Shown piece by piece: positions 47,113 through 56,839 of a stretch of 64,000 nt of DNA. Under the pieces are notes generated by a model. It was not told the origin of the DNA. It saw only the letters and a program-made list of their open reading frames with translations, and did no database searches. This stretch comes from Deltaproteobacteria bacterium (GTDB taxonomy: Bacteria; Desulfobacterota; Desulfuromonadia; Geobacterales; Geobacteraceae). The translations under genes were made by a program, and so were the position numbers. The stretch is taken from positions 62,001 to 126,000 of the forward strand of contig SBEG01000004.1 in NCBI GenBank assembly GCA_009668975.1. Direction: 5' to 3'. Position 1 is the stretch's first letter. Each line of letters starts with the position of its first letter.

Positions 47113-49517
47113 AAGCAAAGTTTGAATCGCTGCTCTGGAAGGACTGGTTCTGGGTTGCCCTCTTGGGGATAATGATAATACTTTTCTGCCAGAGAGTCCT
47201 GTTCACCGAGCAGATTATACGCGCCTCGGATGTAATCACCCAGTTCTTCTGGAGTGCCAAGAGAGTCCATGCCCAGACGATTCCTGAATATCTGGCAACA
47301 ATTCCGGCAATCTTCCAGGCAAACTGGGAGCCGCTGAGCGACGGTGGCCGGACACTGGAAGGGGGCTGGAATGCCATCGGCCTGCTTTTTCATCGCTACT
47401 TCATCCAGCATTTCCTGCCCTTTCCCGCCAGCATCGCCTGGCTGGCCGTGCTGTCCCTTTTCTGGGGGGCAATCGGCACCTTCCTCTATTGCCGGCTGAT
47501 CGGCATCGGCCGCTTCGGCGCCTTCGCCGCCGGGCTCCTCTTTGCACTCGGCACGGAGAACCTTTCGCTCATCAACGCCGGCCATATCCAGAAGATCGAG
47601 ACAATCTGCTGGTTCCCCTGGGTGCTTTTTTTCCTGGAAAAATCGCTCCGCAGCGGGCGGCTTTTCCACTACGCGATGACCGGCCTGCTGCTGGCCGTGC
47701 AGTTCTTCAACATGCACTGGCAGATTTCTTTCTACACCTGCCTGGCAGTGGGAGGCTACTGGCTTTTCCACGTCGGCTGGAACCTTACCGAATCAACGGA
47801 ACAACGGAAAAGGCTGGGCAAGGATCTGCTGCTCGCCGCCGTGATGACGACCCTGTTTTTCACCACGATCGCCATGTCTTTCGCCCCGCTCTTCAGCTGG
47901 TCGAAACAGTCCGAGCGGAGCGGCGGGATGAGCCACGCCGAAGGCATGAGCTGGTCCATGCCGCCGGAAGAGATCCTCACCTACGTTATCCCCGGTCTCG
48001 TCGGCTTTTCCCGCCAGGAGGACGGTGATATTCCCGAAAAGGGGCAGGTCTACTACTGGGGACGGATGTATTTTACCCAGACGAGCGGCTATCTCGGACT
48101 GCTGCCGTGGCTGCTGCTTCCCCTGCCGCTGGTCTTCCGGCGGGATCGGCACACCTGGTTTTTCACCTTTATCCTCGGGGTAACCTTGATCATGGCCCTG
48201 GGAAAATATACCTTTATCTACCGGTTTCTCTTCGATCATTTGCCCGGATTCTCCACCTTCCGGGTCCCCAAGATGATCCTCTTCCTCTTCGCTTTCGGCG
48301 CTGCCGTCCTGATGGGGAGAGGCTTCGATGTCCTCGCCGACGAATCGGTCAAGCGCAAGACCCTGCGCCGCTGGCTGCTCGGCTGCGGGATTTTTGCCAC
48401 CTTACTCAGCCTGTTCTGGTTCTTTCTCGCCTTCGGCGGCAATAGCGTTCTTGCCCTCGCCGACGGATTCATCAACACGGCGACTCGCTACCAATCCGAC
48501 CCCTCGCTCGTGGTGGAGCGCTACGAAAACATGCTCCGCGAAACCGGGATCGCCCTCCTCATCATCAGTGCCTACCTGGCAGTTCTTATCGCCTGGTTCC
48601 AGAAATGGCTGCCGACTCGCTACCTTTTCCCGGTACTGGCTATCTGCCTGCTGCTCGATCTCTGGCGGGTTAACGACAAATTCCTCGTTGTCACCACACC
48701 GCCCGGGTTAGACAGGAAAGCGGCAAAAAATGACGTCGTGGAGTTTCTGGAGCCGCGCATGGAAAAGTACCGGATGCAGCCCCTCAATGCGAACAATGCC
48801 AAATACTATGCCGATTACGGGTTCCCCAATATTTCCGCCTATGTAACCATCAGCGAAAAAAGGTACAAAGAGTATTTGGATAACTTCTCCCTTACCAGCG
48901 GGATGCCGGACATCATGAACCTGAAGTACCTGGTCATGTCCGCCGCCGATCTGGAAAAGCAACGACACCTGTTGATGGGCAAATACACCCAGGTATTCAC
49001 CTCGAAAGGCGGCGCTGCCGTGCTGGAAAACAGCACGGTCCTGCCCAAGGCCTGGCTGGTGCCTGCTGTGGCCGTCGTGGCGAATCCGGAAGAACGCCTT
49101 GCCATACTGAACTCTTCTCCACGGTTTGATCCTGCCTCTGTGGCTCTTGTGGAATCGCCTCCGCCCCTCCCCATGACAGAGGCTGGCAAGACGCGGCCAG
49201 CGGGAAGCGTGGCCGTTCTTCAGTATGAACCAAACAAAATCCTCCTCAGGGCAACAACCACACAGAACTCGCTGCTGGTTCTGGGTGAAAAATATTATCC
49301 CTGGTGGTTTGCCTCGGTGAACGGCAAAGACACGGAAATCTACCCGGTGAATCATATCCTCAGGGGTGTCTACCTGACCCCTGGGACGCATGAAGTGGAA
49401 TTCGTATTTGATCCGCTGCCCTTCAAGATCGGTAAATGGCTGACGTTGGCATCGTTTGCCTTTTTTGCCGCGTTACTTGGGAGGGAGCTGTGGGTACGGC
49501 GGAACAAGCGGGGGTGA
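47109..49517 (+). CDS. YfhO-family multi-pass membrane protein
   Basis: 802 aa with about 12-13 membrane helices in the first 530 residues and a C-terminal soluble domain of about 240 residues, the layout of the YfhO/GT-C-like family. GT-C enzymes use lipid-phosphate sugar donors at the outer face of the membrane, and YfhO homologues are implicated in glycosylation of lipoteichoic acid or glycans. The GTG start overlaps the GT4 gene. It closes the cluster. A polymerase role is possible but not supported by a motif. Confidence 0.82.
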   Translation: MKAKFESLLWKDWFWVALLGIMIILFCQRVLFTEQIIRASDVITQFFWSAKRVHAQTIPEYLATIPAIFQANWEPLSDGGRTLEGGWNAIGLLFHRYFIQHFLPFPASIAWLAVLSLFWGAIGTFLYCRLIGIGRFGAFAAGLLFALGTENLSLINAGHIQKIETICWFPWVLFFLEKSLRSGRLFHYAMTGLLLAVQFFNMHWQISFYTCLAVGGYWLFHVGWNLTESTEQRKRLGKDLLLAAVMTTLFFTTIAMSFAPLFSWSKQSERSGGMSHAEGMSWSMPPEEILTYVIPGLVGFSRQEDGDIPEKGQVYYWGRMYFTQTSGYLGLLPWLLLPLPLVFRRDRHTWFFTFILGVTLIMALGKYTFIYRFLFDHLPGFSTFRVPKMILFLFAFGAAVLMGRGFDVLADESVKRKTLRRWLLGCGIFATLLSLFWFFLAFGGNSVLALADGFINTATRYQSDPSLVVERYENMLRETGIALLIISAYLAVLIAWFQKWLPTRYLFPVLAICLLLDLWRVNDKFLVVTTPPGLDRKAAKNDVVEFLEPRMEKYRMQPLNANNAKYYADYGFPNISAYVTISEKRYKEYLDNFSLTSGMPDIMNLKYLVMSAADLEKQRHLLMGKYTQVFTSKGGAAVLENSTVLPKAWLVPAVAVVANPEERLAILNSSPRFDPASVALVESPPPLPMTEAGKTRPAGSVAVLQYEPNKILLRATTTQNSLLVLGEKYYPWWFASVNGKDTEIYPVNHILRGVYLTPGTHEVEFVFDPLPFKIGKWLTLASFAFFAALLGRELWVRRNKRG

Positions 49518-49592
49518 GGATTACAGGGGTGCAGTGTTTTAGGGTACAGGGTACAGGCTACAGGGGACAGGGGACCGTGTGAGGGGTGAAGA
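49518..49592. repeat. Short G-rich degenerate tandem repeat
   Basis: Units of the GTACAGG/CTACAGGGGACAGG type, then GTGAGGGGTGAAGAGTGAGG, fill the gap after the YfhO gene and run into the next start. Low-complexity purine-rich DNA; a ribosome site may be included. Confidence 0.5.
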
Positions 49593-50339
49593 GTGAGGAG
49601 TGAGGAAACGCTTGATGAACTCAGAAAGTATGGGCTGAAAATTTTCCAGCCGCGTCACGGCTATCGCTTTTCCTTGGACCCGCTGCTGCTCTGCGATTTT
49701 GCCGGGATCCGGGCCGGAGAGAAAGGTATCGATTTGGGTGCCGGCTGCGGGATCATTCCCTTGGTTCTGGCGCGAATGGCTGGGGGAAGCAGCCTGGTCG
49801 GGGTGGAAGGTCAGGCGGAAATGGCCGAGCTGGCCGGAAGAAATGTAGCGCTGAATGGTCTGAGCGAAAGGATCGAGATCCGGCATGCGGACATTCTGGA
49901 GATAAAAAAACTGTTCCCGCCCTCATCCTTCGATCTGGTGGTTGCCAACCCGCCCTACCGGAAAAGGGGCAGCGGCCGGATCAGCCCGAAACCTGGTCGG
50001 GAACTGGCCCGGCACGAATCAACGGCAACGCTGCCAGATTTTCTGGCCGCGGCCAAAAATCTGGTCAAGCTCTCGGGGCGGATCTGTTTTATCTATCACC
50101 CGTCCCGCCTGGTCGAATTCCTCCGCGAGGCCGAGGGCCTGAAGCTCTCCCCGGTCCGACTGCGGCTGGTGCATGGGAATTCAACAGCCGAGGGCCGCAT
50201 GTTTCTGGTTGAACTGGTCAAGGGCAGGAAGGGTGACCTGGCGGTGCTGCCGCCGCTTTTCGTCTACGATGACAATGGGGAGTACACGCGAGAAAGCAAA
50301 ATGATTTTTGGTGAGAATACCGGGACAGTCTTACCCTAG
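49593..50339 (+). CDS. tRNA1(Val) adenine-37 N6-methyltransferase-like protein
   Basis: 248 aa. SAM motif GIDLGAGCGIIPLVLAR (about 48-65) and the N6-adenine signature NPPYRKRGSGR (about 116-127). The N-terminal QPRHGYRFSLDPLLL region matches the TrmN6/YfiC family. Substrate in this organism is uncertain. Starts with GTG in a repetitive stretch. It is not part of the polysaccharide pathway and is followed by a repeat-rich gap. Confidence 0.85.
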   Translation: MRSEETLDELRKYGLKIFQPRHGYRFSLDPLLLCDFAGIRAGEKGIDLGAGCGIIPLVLARMAGGSSLVGVEGQAEMAELAGRNVALNGLSERIEIRHADILEIKKLFPPSSFDLVVANPPYRKRGSGRISPKPGRELARHESTATLPDFLAAAKNLVKLSGRICFIYHPSRLVEFLREAEGLKLSPVRLRLVHGNSTAEGRMFLVELVKGRKGDLAVLPPLFVYDDNGEYTRESKMIFGENTGTVLP

Positions 50340-50424
50340 TGGCGCCCCGGTTATCTTCGCCGACTAAAGATGCCTCAGATAGTTCGTTACTATTCAGTAC
50401 CGACCAGCCATAACTCCCCCTGCC

Positions 50425-50538
50425 CCTTTAGGCCCTGTGGGTCCTCTTACCTTGAGAGGGAGAAATAAAAAAACCTCCTCCCCTTAAGTTAAGGGGAGGC
50501 TGGGCCTGCGCGCTGAAGCGCTTCGGCGCGCAAGCGGG
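50425..50538. repeat. REP-like mosaic repeat, copy 2
   Basis: Contains an inverted version of the 21-nt module of copy 1 (50425-50445), a palindrome CCTCCCCTTAA-G-TTAAGGGGAGG (50477-50499) and the 37-nt module identical to 13089-13125 (50502-50538). It lies between the convergent TrmN6-like and DciA-like genes and may double as a terminator. Confidence 0.75.
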
Positions 50539-50605
50539 TGGGGTTATGTAGCTCGAATACTCATAAAAAATACATCTGAACCATGCAACTGAATGTTACG
50601 ATATC

Positions 50606-51091
50606 TCAATCTTTACCGGGAGTATGGGCAAGATCCTGCTCGAGCAGTTCGGCAAACTGCTTTCTTAAATCTGGATCAGTAACAGCAGCAACGGCTGCGG
50701 CAATTCTCGCCTTTTCCGCTTCGCTCAATTCCCTCTTTTCAGGTTTTACCCACCTTTCAGTTTTGTCCTGAGCCGGCGGTTTTCCCGCCTTCAGAAAGAT
50801 TTCAAGGACAAGTTTCGCACCCAGTTTCTCGTTCAGTCGATCGGCAATATCTCTTTTCATGAAATTGAGCTGCTGCATCCAGGGAGCGCTGATTACTTTG
50901 ACCGTGAGGACGCCGTTTGCAAATCGTGACGGCTGGGCCTTGGCGGCAATTTGCTCGCCCACCACCTGCCGCCAGATCCGCCAGATTTCCACTTCGCCGA
51001 AACGCTTTTCCAGGGGACTGCCCCGAAATGAGTCCGAAAGAAGTGAGGAAAGGGGCGCCGGTGAACGGCGTCCAGGTTTTCTCTCAGCCAT
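50606..51091 (-). CDS. DUF721/DciA-like protein
   Basis: 161 aa. The DUF721 core (about 25-100, WRIWRQVVGEQIAAKAQPSRF and LTVKVISAPWMQQLNFMKRDI) matches DciA-type proteins, which replace the DnaC/DnaI helicase loader in many bacteria. The C-terminal tail is charged and less conserved. The ATG at 51091, with AAGGA upstream, is preferred over a start 20 codons earlier. It overlaps the 3' end of the small membrane protein gene by 8 bp. Confidence 0.8.
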   Translation of the reverse strand: MAERKPGRRSPAPLSSLLSDSFRGSPLEKRFGEVEIWRIWRQVVGEQIAAKAQPSRFANGVLTVKVISAPWMQQLNFMKRDIADRLNEKLGAKLVLEIFLKAGKPPAQDKTERWVKPEKRELSEAEKARIAAAVAAVTDPDLRKQFAELLEQDLAHTPGKD

Positions 51092-51341
51092 GGAAATCCT
51101 TCCTTCTGCGCAGGACACCGCCAAGGTACTGACCGACAACGGCGCCGCCAAGGGTAAGGGGAACTATCTGCCAGGAAAACCCGGCTTTCACGCGCAGGAA
51201 GATGATGATCGGGATTGAGATGTGCACGTAGAAAAACCAGCCGAAAGTGAACCGCTCATAGGCATAGCGCAGATAACCCAGGGGAACATTTAGGGCGGTT
51301 GCGCCGAGAATGAGGCCCGCCAACTTCAATGTTCCTTCCAT
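51084..51341 (-). CDS. Small conserved membrane protein
   Basis: 85 aa, with two or three hydrophobic helices (about 5-22, 32-50 and 58-75) and the short motif PLGYLRYAYERFTFGWF, which looks family-specific. No function recognised. Overlap with the DciA-like gene suggests a two-gene operon. The 183 bp between it and ktrB carry divergent promoters; no site was defined. Confidence 0.6.
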   Translation of the reverse strand: MEGTLKLAGLILGATALNVPLGYLRYAYERFTFGWFFYVHISIPIIIFLRVKAGFSWQIVPLTLGGAVVGQYLGGVLRRRKDFHG

Positions 51342-51524
51342 GCATGTCCCTCCAGGTTGAGCAAATTTTCTCCATGGTAGAGATTGAAGGTTTTTTTGTC
51401 AATCAACGTCTCAACTGCCACACAGAAATTCTTCTTGGTTTTCATCCGGAGATTCCGGATGGAAACGAGTTATTTATGTGGTATGTTTGCGCTGTTTGCA
51501 ATAAACCGACACGGAGTATAATTT

Positions 51525-52985
51525 TTGAAACCAGAACGAATCGATTCCTTCCGGGGAGGGATAGCAAAAGCCATGGGGCTGGTATCCGGCAAACTCTGTG
51601 CCAGCCCCAAGATCAAACTTTTCAGGGAACGGATCAGAAAGATGGCTCCGGGCCACATTCTGATTCTTTATTACGCGACCGCCATCCTTATCGGAGCTGT
51701 CGCCCTCTCTTTGCCGATTGCAGCCAACGGCCCGCCCCTATCATTCATCGACTCCCTGTTTACCGCCACTTCCGCCCAGTGCGTCACCGGGCTCAGCGTG
51801 GTTGATACCGGAACGAAGCTCACCCTGTTCGGTCAATTGGTCATTCTTATCTTAATGCAGACCGGCGGTCTCGGAATAATGACCTTCTCGGTGTATCTGT
51901 TTTTCTATCTAAGAAAAGGAGTGGGGGCAAGGGGGCGCGGGATCATCCAGGAAACATTGCTGCACACTCCCATCGCATCGGTAAAAGATCTCATTCGGGA
52001 TATCTTTCTCTTGGCATTCGCCATTGAAGGGGTGGGCGTGCTGCTCCTTGCCGTGGTATTCATCCCGGAAATGGGGTTTTGGCAAGGGCTATTCTGCAGC
52101 ATTTTCCATTCGGTGTCCGCCTTCTGCAATGCAGGTTTTTCTCTTTTCCCGGACAACCTGATCGGGTACCGGAGCAATGTCCTGGTCAATTTTACGATAA
52201 TGGGGCTGATTGTTTTGGGCGGGATCGGTTTTCTGGTCATCCGCGAACTGCTGGATTATCTGCCCTGGCGGCGCAATAAGGAAAGGAGACGTTTGACCCT
52301 CCATTCCCGACTGGTTCTCTGGACTTCCGGTATCCTCATAGTCGGTGGGGCGCTTCTGATCGGCCTGTTGGAATATCGTTCCGCCTTTGCCAACATGGGC
52401 TTCATGGAAAGCTTCCTGACTGCCGTATTCCAGTCGATCACAGCGAGAACGGCGGGCTTCAACAGCATCGACCTCAACATGTTTAAACTGCCGACCTTGT
52501 TCCTGATGATGTTCCTGATGTTTGTCGGCGCCTCTCCCGGTTCTGCGGGCGGCGGCATCAAGACGACCAGCCTGGCACTTTTCGTGGCAATCATTTGCAG
52601 TCGTCTCAAGGGAAATCCGCACACCAACGTCTTTCGCCGGACGATCCCGGATGAGGTTGTCGCCAAGAGCCTGGCCCTCGTTATGCTGGCCATCCTCCTG
52701 CTCGGAACTGCGCTCTTTGCACTACTGACAGTGCAGCATCCGGAAACAGCGGCTCATCAGAGCGCCGGCGGGTTTGTTAATCTAACTTTTGAGGCGATTT
52801 CGGCATTTGCCACCGTGGGTCTCTCGCTGGGAGCCACGGGAGAACTATACCCGTTGGGGAAGATCATTGTCATTGCGCTAATGTTTATCGGCCGGATCGG
52901 TTTGCTTACCATAGCGTTCACCATCGTCCGCCGTACACGGCCCAATGCAGTCCGCTACGGACAAGAAAACATCATGGTCGGTTAA
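51525..52985 (+). CDS. ktrB: Potassium uptake channel subunit KtrB/TrkH
   Basis: 486 aa membrane protein of the SKT superfamily, with four pore-like repeats; the first P-loop is TSAQCVTGLSVVDT and others include FCNAGFSLF, TARTAGFNSID and FATVGLSLG. The SPGSAGGGIKTT gate-region motif is typical. It conducts K+ with gating by the RCK subunit KtrA, which is the next gene. Appears to start with TTG after GGAG; an internal ATG at 51573 is possible. Confidence 0.94.
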   Translation: MKPERIDSFRGGIAKAMGLVSGKLCASPKIKLFRERIRKMAPGHILILYYATAILIGAVALSLPIAANGPPLSFIDSLFTATSAQCVTGLSVVDTGTKLTLFGQLVILILMQTGGLGIMTFSVYLFFYLRKGVGARGRGIIQETLLHTPIASVKDLIRDIFLLAFAIEGVGVLLLAVVFIPEMGFWQGLFCSIFHSVSAFCNAGFSLFPDNLIGYRSNVLVNFTIMGLIVLGGIGFLVIRELLDYLPWRRNKERRRLTLHSRLVLWTSGILIVGGALLIGLLEYRSAFANMGFMESFLTAVFQSITARTAGFNSIDLNMFKLPTLFLMMFLMFVGASPGSAGGGIKTTSLALFVAIICSRLKGNPHTNVFRRTIPDEVVAKSLALVMLAILLLGTALFALLTVQHPETAAHQSAGGFVNLTFEAISAFATVGLSLGATGELYPLGKIIVIALMFIGRIGLLTIAFTIVRRTRPNAVRYGQENIMVG

Positions 52986-52998
52986 AAGGGGAAAGCAG

Positions 52999-53661
52999 AT
53001 GAAACGGGAATATCGTTTTTGTGTAATCGGATTGGGAAATTTCGGTTTCCATGTGGCCAAGAATCTCTATGAGGCCGGACACGAGGTCATTGCCATCGAT
53101 ATGGATTCGGAAAAAGTCCAAAAGGTTCAGGATTTCGCTTCTTATGCCATCGTAGCCGATGCAACCTCGCAGGATTTTCTGGCCGGACAGGGTGTCGGTG
53201 AAATGGATGCGGTGGTTGTCTCAACAGGCGAGCGCTCTCACATGTCCACCCTCATTACTTTGTACCTGAAGGAATTGAATGTGCCGCGTATCCTGGTCAA
53301 AGCCATAAGTGAGGACCATGGCCGCATCCTGGAAAAGGTCGGAGCGACAGAGATAATCTTCCCGGAGAAGGATATGGCAACCAAAATTGCCAGAAGTCTG
53401 TCCACTCCCAACATTCTGGAATTCATTCCACTTGATGTGGAGCACTCCATTACCGAGGCCAGTCCCCCGCCACATTTTATCGGAAACACCCTTTCCGATC
53501 TTCACCTGAGGAAAAGATTTCAGGTCACGGTGATCGGCATCAAAAATACCATCACTAACCAATTTACTCCGGTTCCGCCGCCGAATTACGTCATTCAGGA
53601 AAGCGACATTCTGGTGTTGATCGGGAAGTCCCTAGATTTGGAAAGTGCTATGAATAAGTAA
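52999..53661 (+). CDS. ktrA: Potassium uptake regulatory subunit KtrA/TrkA
   Basis: 220 aa RCK protein. The RCK_N domain has the nucleotide motif IGLGNFGFHVAKNL and the acidic EVIAIDMDSE strand end. The TrkA_C domain (about 140-218) is complete. It forms an octameric ring under KtrB and gates it in response to ATP/ADP. In Firmicutes RCK_C domains of KtrA bind c-di-AMP; cdaA elsewhere in this window makes the same link possible here. ATG at 52999 with AAGGGG upstream. Confidence 0.94.
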   Translation: MKREYRFCVIGLGNFGFHVAKNLYEAGHEVIAIDMDSEKVQKVQDFASYAIVADATSQDFLAGQGVGEMDAVVVSTGERSHMSTLITLYLKELNVPRILVKAISEDHGRILEKVGATEIIFPEKDMATKIARSLSTPNILEFIPLDVEHSITEASPPPHFIGNTLSDLHLRKRFQVTVIGIKNTITNQFTPVPPPNYVIQESDILVLIGKSLDLESAMNK

Positions 53662-53766
53662 TGAGGGTCGGTTGCAAACAGTGCTCTTTTCTTACTTACT
53701 CATGATATAAGACACCGGCACTATATAAGTGATCAGGCGAACGATGGAGGGTCAAATGTGCTGCAG

Positions 53767-53799
53767 AGACCTGCCAGTTTTTGAAAACCTGGCAGGTCT
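53767..53799. terminator. Long palindromic hairpin after ktrA
   Basis: AGACCTGCCAG and its complement enclose TTTTTGAAAAC, giving a stem of at least 11 bp extendable by T/A pairs. No T-run follows on either strand. It is probably a terminator or transcript-end hairpin for ktrBA. Confidence 0.55.
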
Positions 53800-53957
53800 G
53801 GTTGATAGTCCACCATAACCCTCACCTCGGAGCAAAAGCCTCCACGCCCGTCCTTACCCACCCGGCAAAGGGAAAAAAATCTTGCAAACTCATATCAGGC
53901 AGTATAGCCTTGAAACTTCTTCACCTAAATGCTTCCGGACACGCAACAACGGACTTA

Positions 53958-54080
53958 TTCCAATTCCAGATTATGGCCCTCTCTCCGTTGGCTCGTCTTC
54001 GACTGCTCAACGTACTCTTCAGTACTCCTCACAGCCATATTCCTCGCCGCCTTGAGATCATCCTTGACCTGGAGTGGAGT
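53958..54080 (-). mobile_element. MITE-like element, family 2, copy A
   Basis: 123 bp flanked by TA on both sides. The ends are imperfect inverted repeats of TTCCAATTCCAGAT type. The element is homologous, in opposite orientation, to 63012-63135. Its minus-strand frame resembles the plus-strand frame of copy B (shared KDD.KAAR, TEEYV, QRREG and ELE), reflecting shared DNA. No transposase is present. Confidence 0.8.
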
Positions 54081-54150
54081 TACAAGCAAGTCGCGGAATT
54101 CCCGGATATCCGCCGGTATCGGCGGGGCAAACAATGAAAGAAGGACACGA

Positions 54151-54348
54151 ATGAAAATTGAAACAGAGTACATAAAACTGGACAGCTTCCTCAAAGCGGC
54201 TAACCTAGTCTCGTCGGGCGGCGAGGCAAAGATTCTCATTGCCGACGGCATGGTCCGGGTGAACGGCGAGTGTGAAACCCGTCGCGGCAGAAAGCTCTAC
54301 CCTGGAGACAAAGTCGAATTAGAAGGTAACAAGTTTACCTTGGAATGA
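54151..54348 (+). CDS. Small S4-domain RNA-binding protein (YbcJ/YaaA-like)
   Basis: 65 aa, almost only an S4 fold: LDSFLKAANLVSSGGEAKILI followed by VRVNGECETRRGRKLYPGDKV. Small S4 proteins of this type may bind RNA or ribosomes. AAGGA lies 7-8 bp before the ATG at 54151; the frame is open upstream through the MITE copy, but that part is not coding. Immediately downstream of MITE family 2 copy A. Confidence 0.82.
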   Translation: MKIETEYIKLDSFLKAANLVSSGGEAKILIADGMVRVNGECETRRGRKLYPGDKVELEGNKFTLE

Positions 54349-54706
54349 ACTTCCCACCGGGCGACGATCGCATCGCCGTCCACCCGGCCAGCAAACAACT
54401 ACCAATCACAACGGCAAAATTCTTGCGGCCCCTGAGTTTTTTCCTCCCGGCTCATGGGGCCGAAAACGGTCATTACCATCCTGCTTCCATCTATCACCAA
54501 ACCCTTCACAATCGGTTAATTTCCCTCTCACGAAGTTCCCTACTCCAGACGTCCTCCAGTTGATTTCAGCCGGCTTTAAAAATGTCACAAAAATTGCAGG
54601 GAAGAATTGACCGAGGCTCATTCTTCTGTACAGTTAATCAATGTGGCAATTCTCCGAAGAGCATTCAGTTCGACGCTGCTCTTTCGGACGGTAAGGGAGC
54701 ATAGCA
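54349..54706. other. Control region ahead of the signalling cluster
   Basis: 358 bp with no supported gene. It should hold the promoter for the kinase gene and the operon that follows. No sigma-54 match and no long repeat were found. Confidence 0.5.
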
Positions 54707-56035
54707 ATGGTTGACAAGCCTGTCACAGAAGCGACTCCGGAAACGCACGAGGACGACCTCCTCAGAAATCACCGCGAACTGCAGCGACTCTTCGATCAGG
54801 TGGAGGTCGCGAAGACCGAGTGGGAGCGGACCATGGACTGTGTCCCCATGATGGTCGTGCTCACGAACAACTCCGGCTCCGTCCAGCGCTGCAATAAATC
54901 TCTCGCCGATTACCTGCACAAGGATTATTACGAAATCATTGGCCGCAACTGGGCTCTCCTGCTTTCCGAGCGAGGACTGCCGATCAATTCCAGCCAAGGT
55001 TCAACCAGGACAATTCATGAAGAATCATCCGACAAATGGTATGAGCTGAAAATGCATCCTTATACCTCAAAAGGAAAAATCCCTTCATCCGGACATGTCA
55101 TCACCATTACCGATATCACAATCCAAAAGAAGTTCGCTGAGCAGCTGGAAGAAAAAAACCACCAGATCATGGTGAACCTGTGCGAACTGAACAACAAAAA
55201 TGCGGAACTGGCAGAGGCTTATGCTGCGCTGAAAACCACTCAGTCCCAAGTTCTGCAGCAGGAAAAAATGGCCTCGATCGGGCAACTTGCCGCCGGAGTT
55301 GCACACGAGATCAATAACCCGATCGGGTTCATCACCAGCAACCTGAACAGTCTCGGCAAATATCTCACCAGGATGTCAGACTTCATCCAACTGCAGAGCA
55401 AGGCCCTTGCCTCACCCGGGGACCCCTTACTTCTTGAGGAAGTCCGCCAAAAGGAAAAAACCCTGAAGATGAACTTCATCCTTAATGACAGCTTGAAGAT
55501 CATCGAGGAATCCCTCGACGGCTCGGAACGAGTGCAGAAGATCGTCCAAAGCCTGAAGAGTTTTTCCCGCAGCGATGACGGAAAGCGCGTTTCCGCCGAT
55601 GTCAATGAATGCTTCGAAAGTGCAGTCAACATCGTTTGGAATGAAATCAAATACAAGGCCGCCCTGGTACGGGAACTCGGCGTGCTCCCCCCTACCCTCT
55701 GCTACCCGAGCCAATTGAACCAGGTGTTCATGAACATTCTGATCAACGCCGTACATGCCATCGAAAACCAGGGAACCATTACCGTCCGGACTTGGCATGA
55801 TGACGGCTCCATCTGGGCATCAGTATCCGATACCGGCCACGGCATCCCCCCCGAAGCCGTTTCCAGAATCTTCGAGCCTTTTTTCACCACCAAGGAAGTG
55901 GGCAAGGGGACCGGCCTCGGCTTGAGCATCAGCTACGAAGTGATCAAACGCCATGAAGGTGACATCTGGGTCGAAAGCACGCCCGGAGAAGGCACCACCT
56001 TCACCATTCGTATTCCTGTTATCGAGGCTGGCTAG
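54707..56035 (+). CDS. Soluble PAS histidine kinase, first gene of the signalling cluster
   Basis: 442 aa. An N-terminal coiled segment, a PAS domain (about 42-145), a coiled-coil (about 145-185), HisKA with His200 (GVAHEINNP), and HATPase_c with DTGHGIP and GTGLGL. No membrane helix, so it is cytoplasmic. The long gap between H-box and N-box is occupied by a helical insertion. AAGGGAG precedes the ATG. The stop is adjacent to the next gene's start, so the operon begins here. Expected to phosphorylate one or more of the four receivers encoded downstream. Confidence 0.9.
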   Translation: MVDKPVTEATPETHEDDLLRNHRELQRLFDQVEVAKTEWERTMDCVPMMVVLTNNSGSVQRCNKSLADYLHKDYYEIIGRNWALLLSERGLPINSSQGSTRTIHEESSDKWYELKMHPYTSKGKIPSSGHVITITDITIQKKFAEQLEEKNHQIMVNLCELNNKNAELAEAYAALKTTQSQVLQQEKMASIGQLAAGVAHEINNPIGFITSNLNSLGKYLTRMSDFIQLQSKALASPGDPLLLEEVRQKEKTLKMNFILNDSLKIIEESLDGSERVQKIVQSLKSFSRSDDGKRVSADVNECFESAVNIVWNEIKYKAALVRELGVLPPTLCYPSQLNQVFMNILINAVHAIENQGTITVRTWHDDGSIWASVSDTGHGIPPEAVSRIFEPFFTTKEVGKGTGLGLSISYEVIKRHEGDIWVESTPGEGTTFTIRIPVIEAG

Positions 56036-56839
56036 ATGACCGAAACGGTCCGAATCCTTTTTATCGATGACGAGACAAACATCCTCCGGGCCCTGGAGCG
56101 AGTCTTTCTCGACGAAGAGTATGAGATTCTCACGGCCGGTTCGGCCGGCGAGGCGCTCGAAATCCTTGCAAGCGTCTCGCCGGTGCAGGTGGTTGTTTCA
56201 GATTACCGCATGCCGCTGATGAACGGCGTCGAGCTGCTCCGCACCGTCCGGGAGAAATGGCCGGAAACCATCCGGGCAATTCTTTCCGGGTACGCCGACA
56301 CGGAAGCGGTTGTTTCGGCGATAAATGACGGCCAGATTTATCGTTTCATCCCGAAACCCTGGAATGATACCGAACTCCGGATGACAATTGCCGCCGCTCT
56401 CAAACAGTACCAGAGACTGCGAAAAGAAATTCTCTATGCCGAAAACATGCAAAAGAAAATCGACGACCTGGAAAAAGAAAACTCGTTTCTCGTGCAACGC
56501 ATCGCCTTCGCCGATGACGGCGGCGCCTGCCGGGAAATCCTGGACAACCTTCCCGTCGGCGTTGTGGTGCTGGACAGGAACATGAAGGTGATCCAAAGCA
56601 ATGAAGCAGCACGTGCCCTGCTTCAGACGGCTGCCGCTGAGGAAACAAGCACTGCTGCCGGAGCAAACTTGCCGGGGTGCCTGCGCGAATTTCTGGAAAT
56701 CGCTGTACCTGGCAGCGCCCAGGGCCGGCGTCTGCTGTTCGGCACGATTCCCGTCCTGGTACACGCTGCGCTGTTGGAAACCCGGAGCAGTGACACGTTG
56801 CTGTTGGCGGTCCTGACAAGGGAGACTGCTGATGCATGA
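56036..56839 (+). CDS. Response regulator, REC-PAS
   Basis: 267 aa. Receiver (1-120) with Asp56 (VVSDYRMP) and the KPWNDTELR end that is typical of RpfG-type receivers. A coiled segment (about 125-160) is followed by a PAS-like domain (about 165-265; LDNLPVGVVVLDRNMKVIQSN). No output enzyme or DNA-binding domain, so it probably works by protein contact. It overlaps the HD-GYP gene by 8 bp. Confidence 0.87.
   Translation: MTETVRILFIDDETNILRALERVFLDEEYEILTAGSAGEALEILASVSPVQVVVSDYRMPLMNGVELLRTVREKWPETIRAILSGYADTEAVVSAINDGQIYRFIPKPWNDTELRMTIAAALKQYQRLRKEILYAENMQKKIDDLEKENSFLVQRIAFADDGGACREILDNLPVGVVVLDRNMKVIQSNEAARALLQTAAAEETSTAAGANLPGCLREFLEIAVPGSAQGRRLLFGTIPVLVHAALLETRSSDTLLLAVLTRETADA

Noticed and set aside
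53929..54150. Upstream extension of the S4-domain gene
   Set aside because: The open frame runs through the MITE; the ribosome site and family homology begin at 54151.
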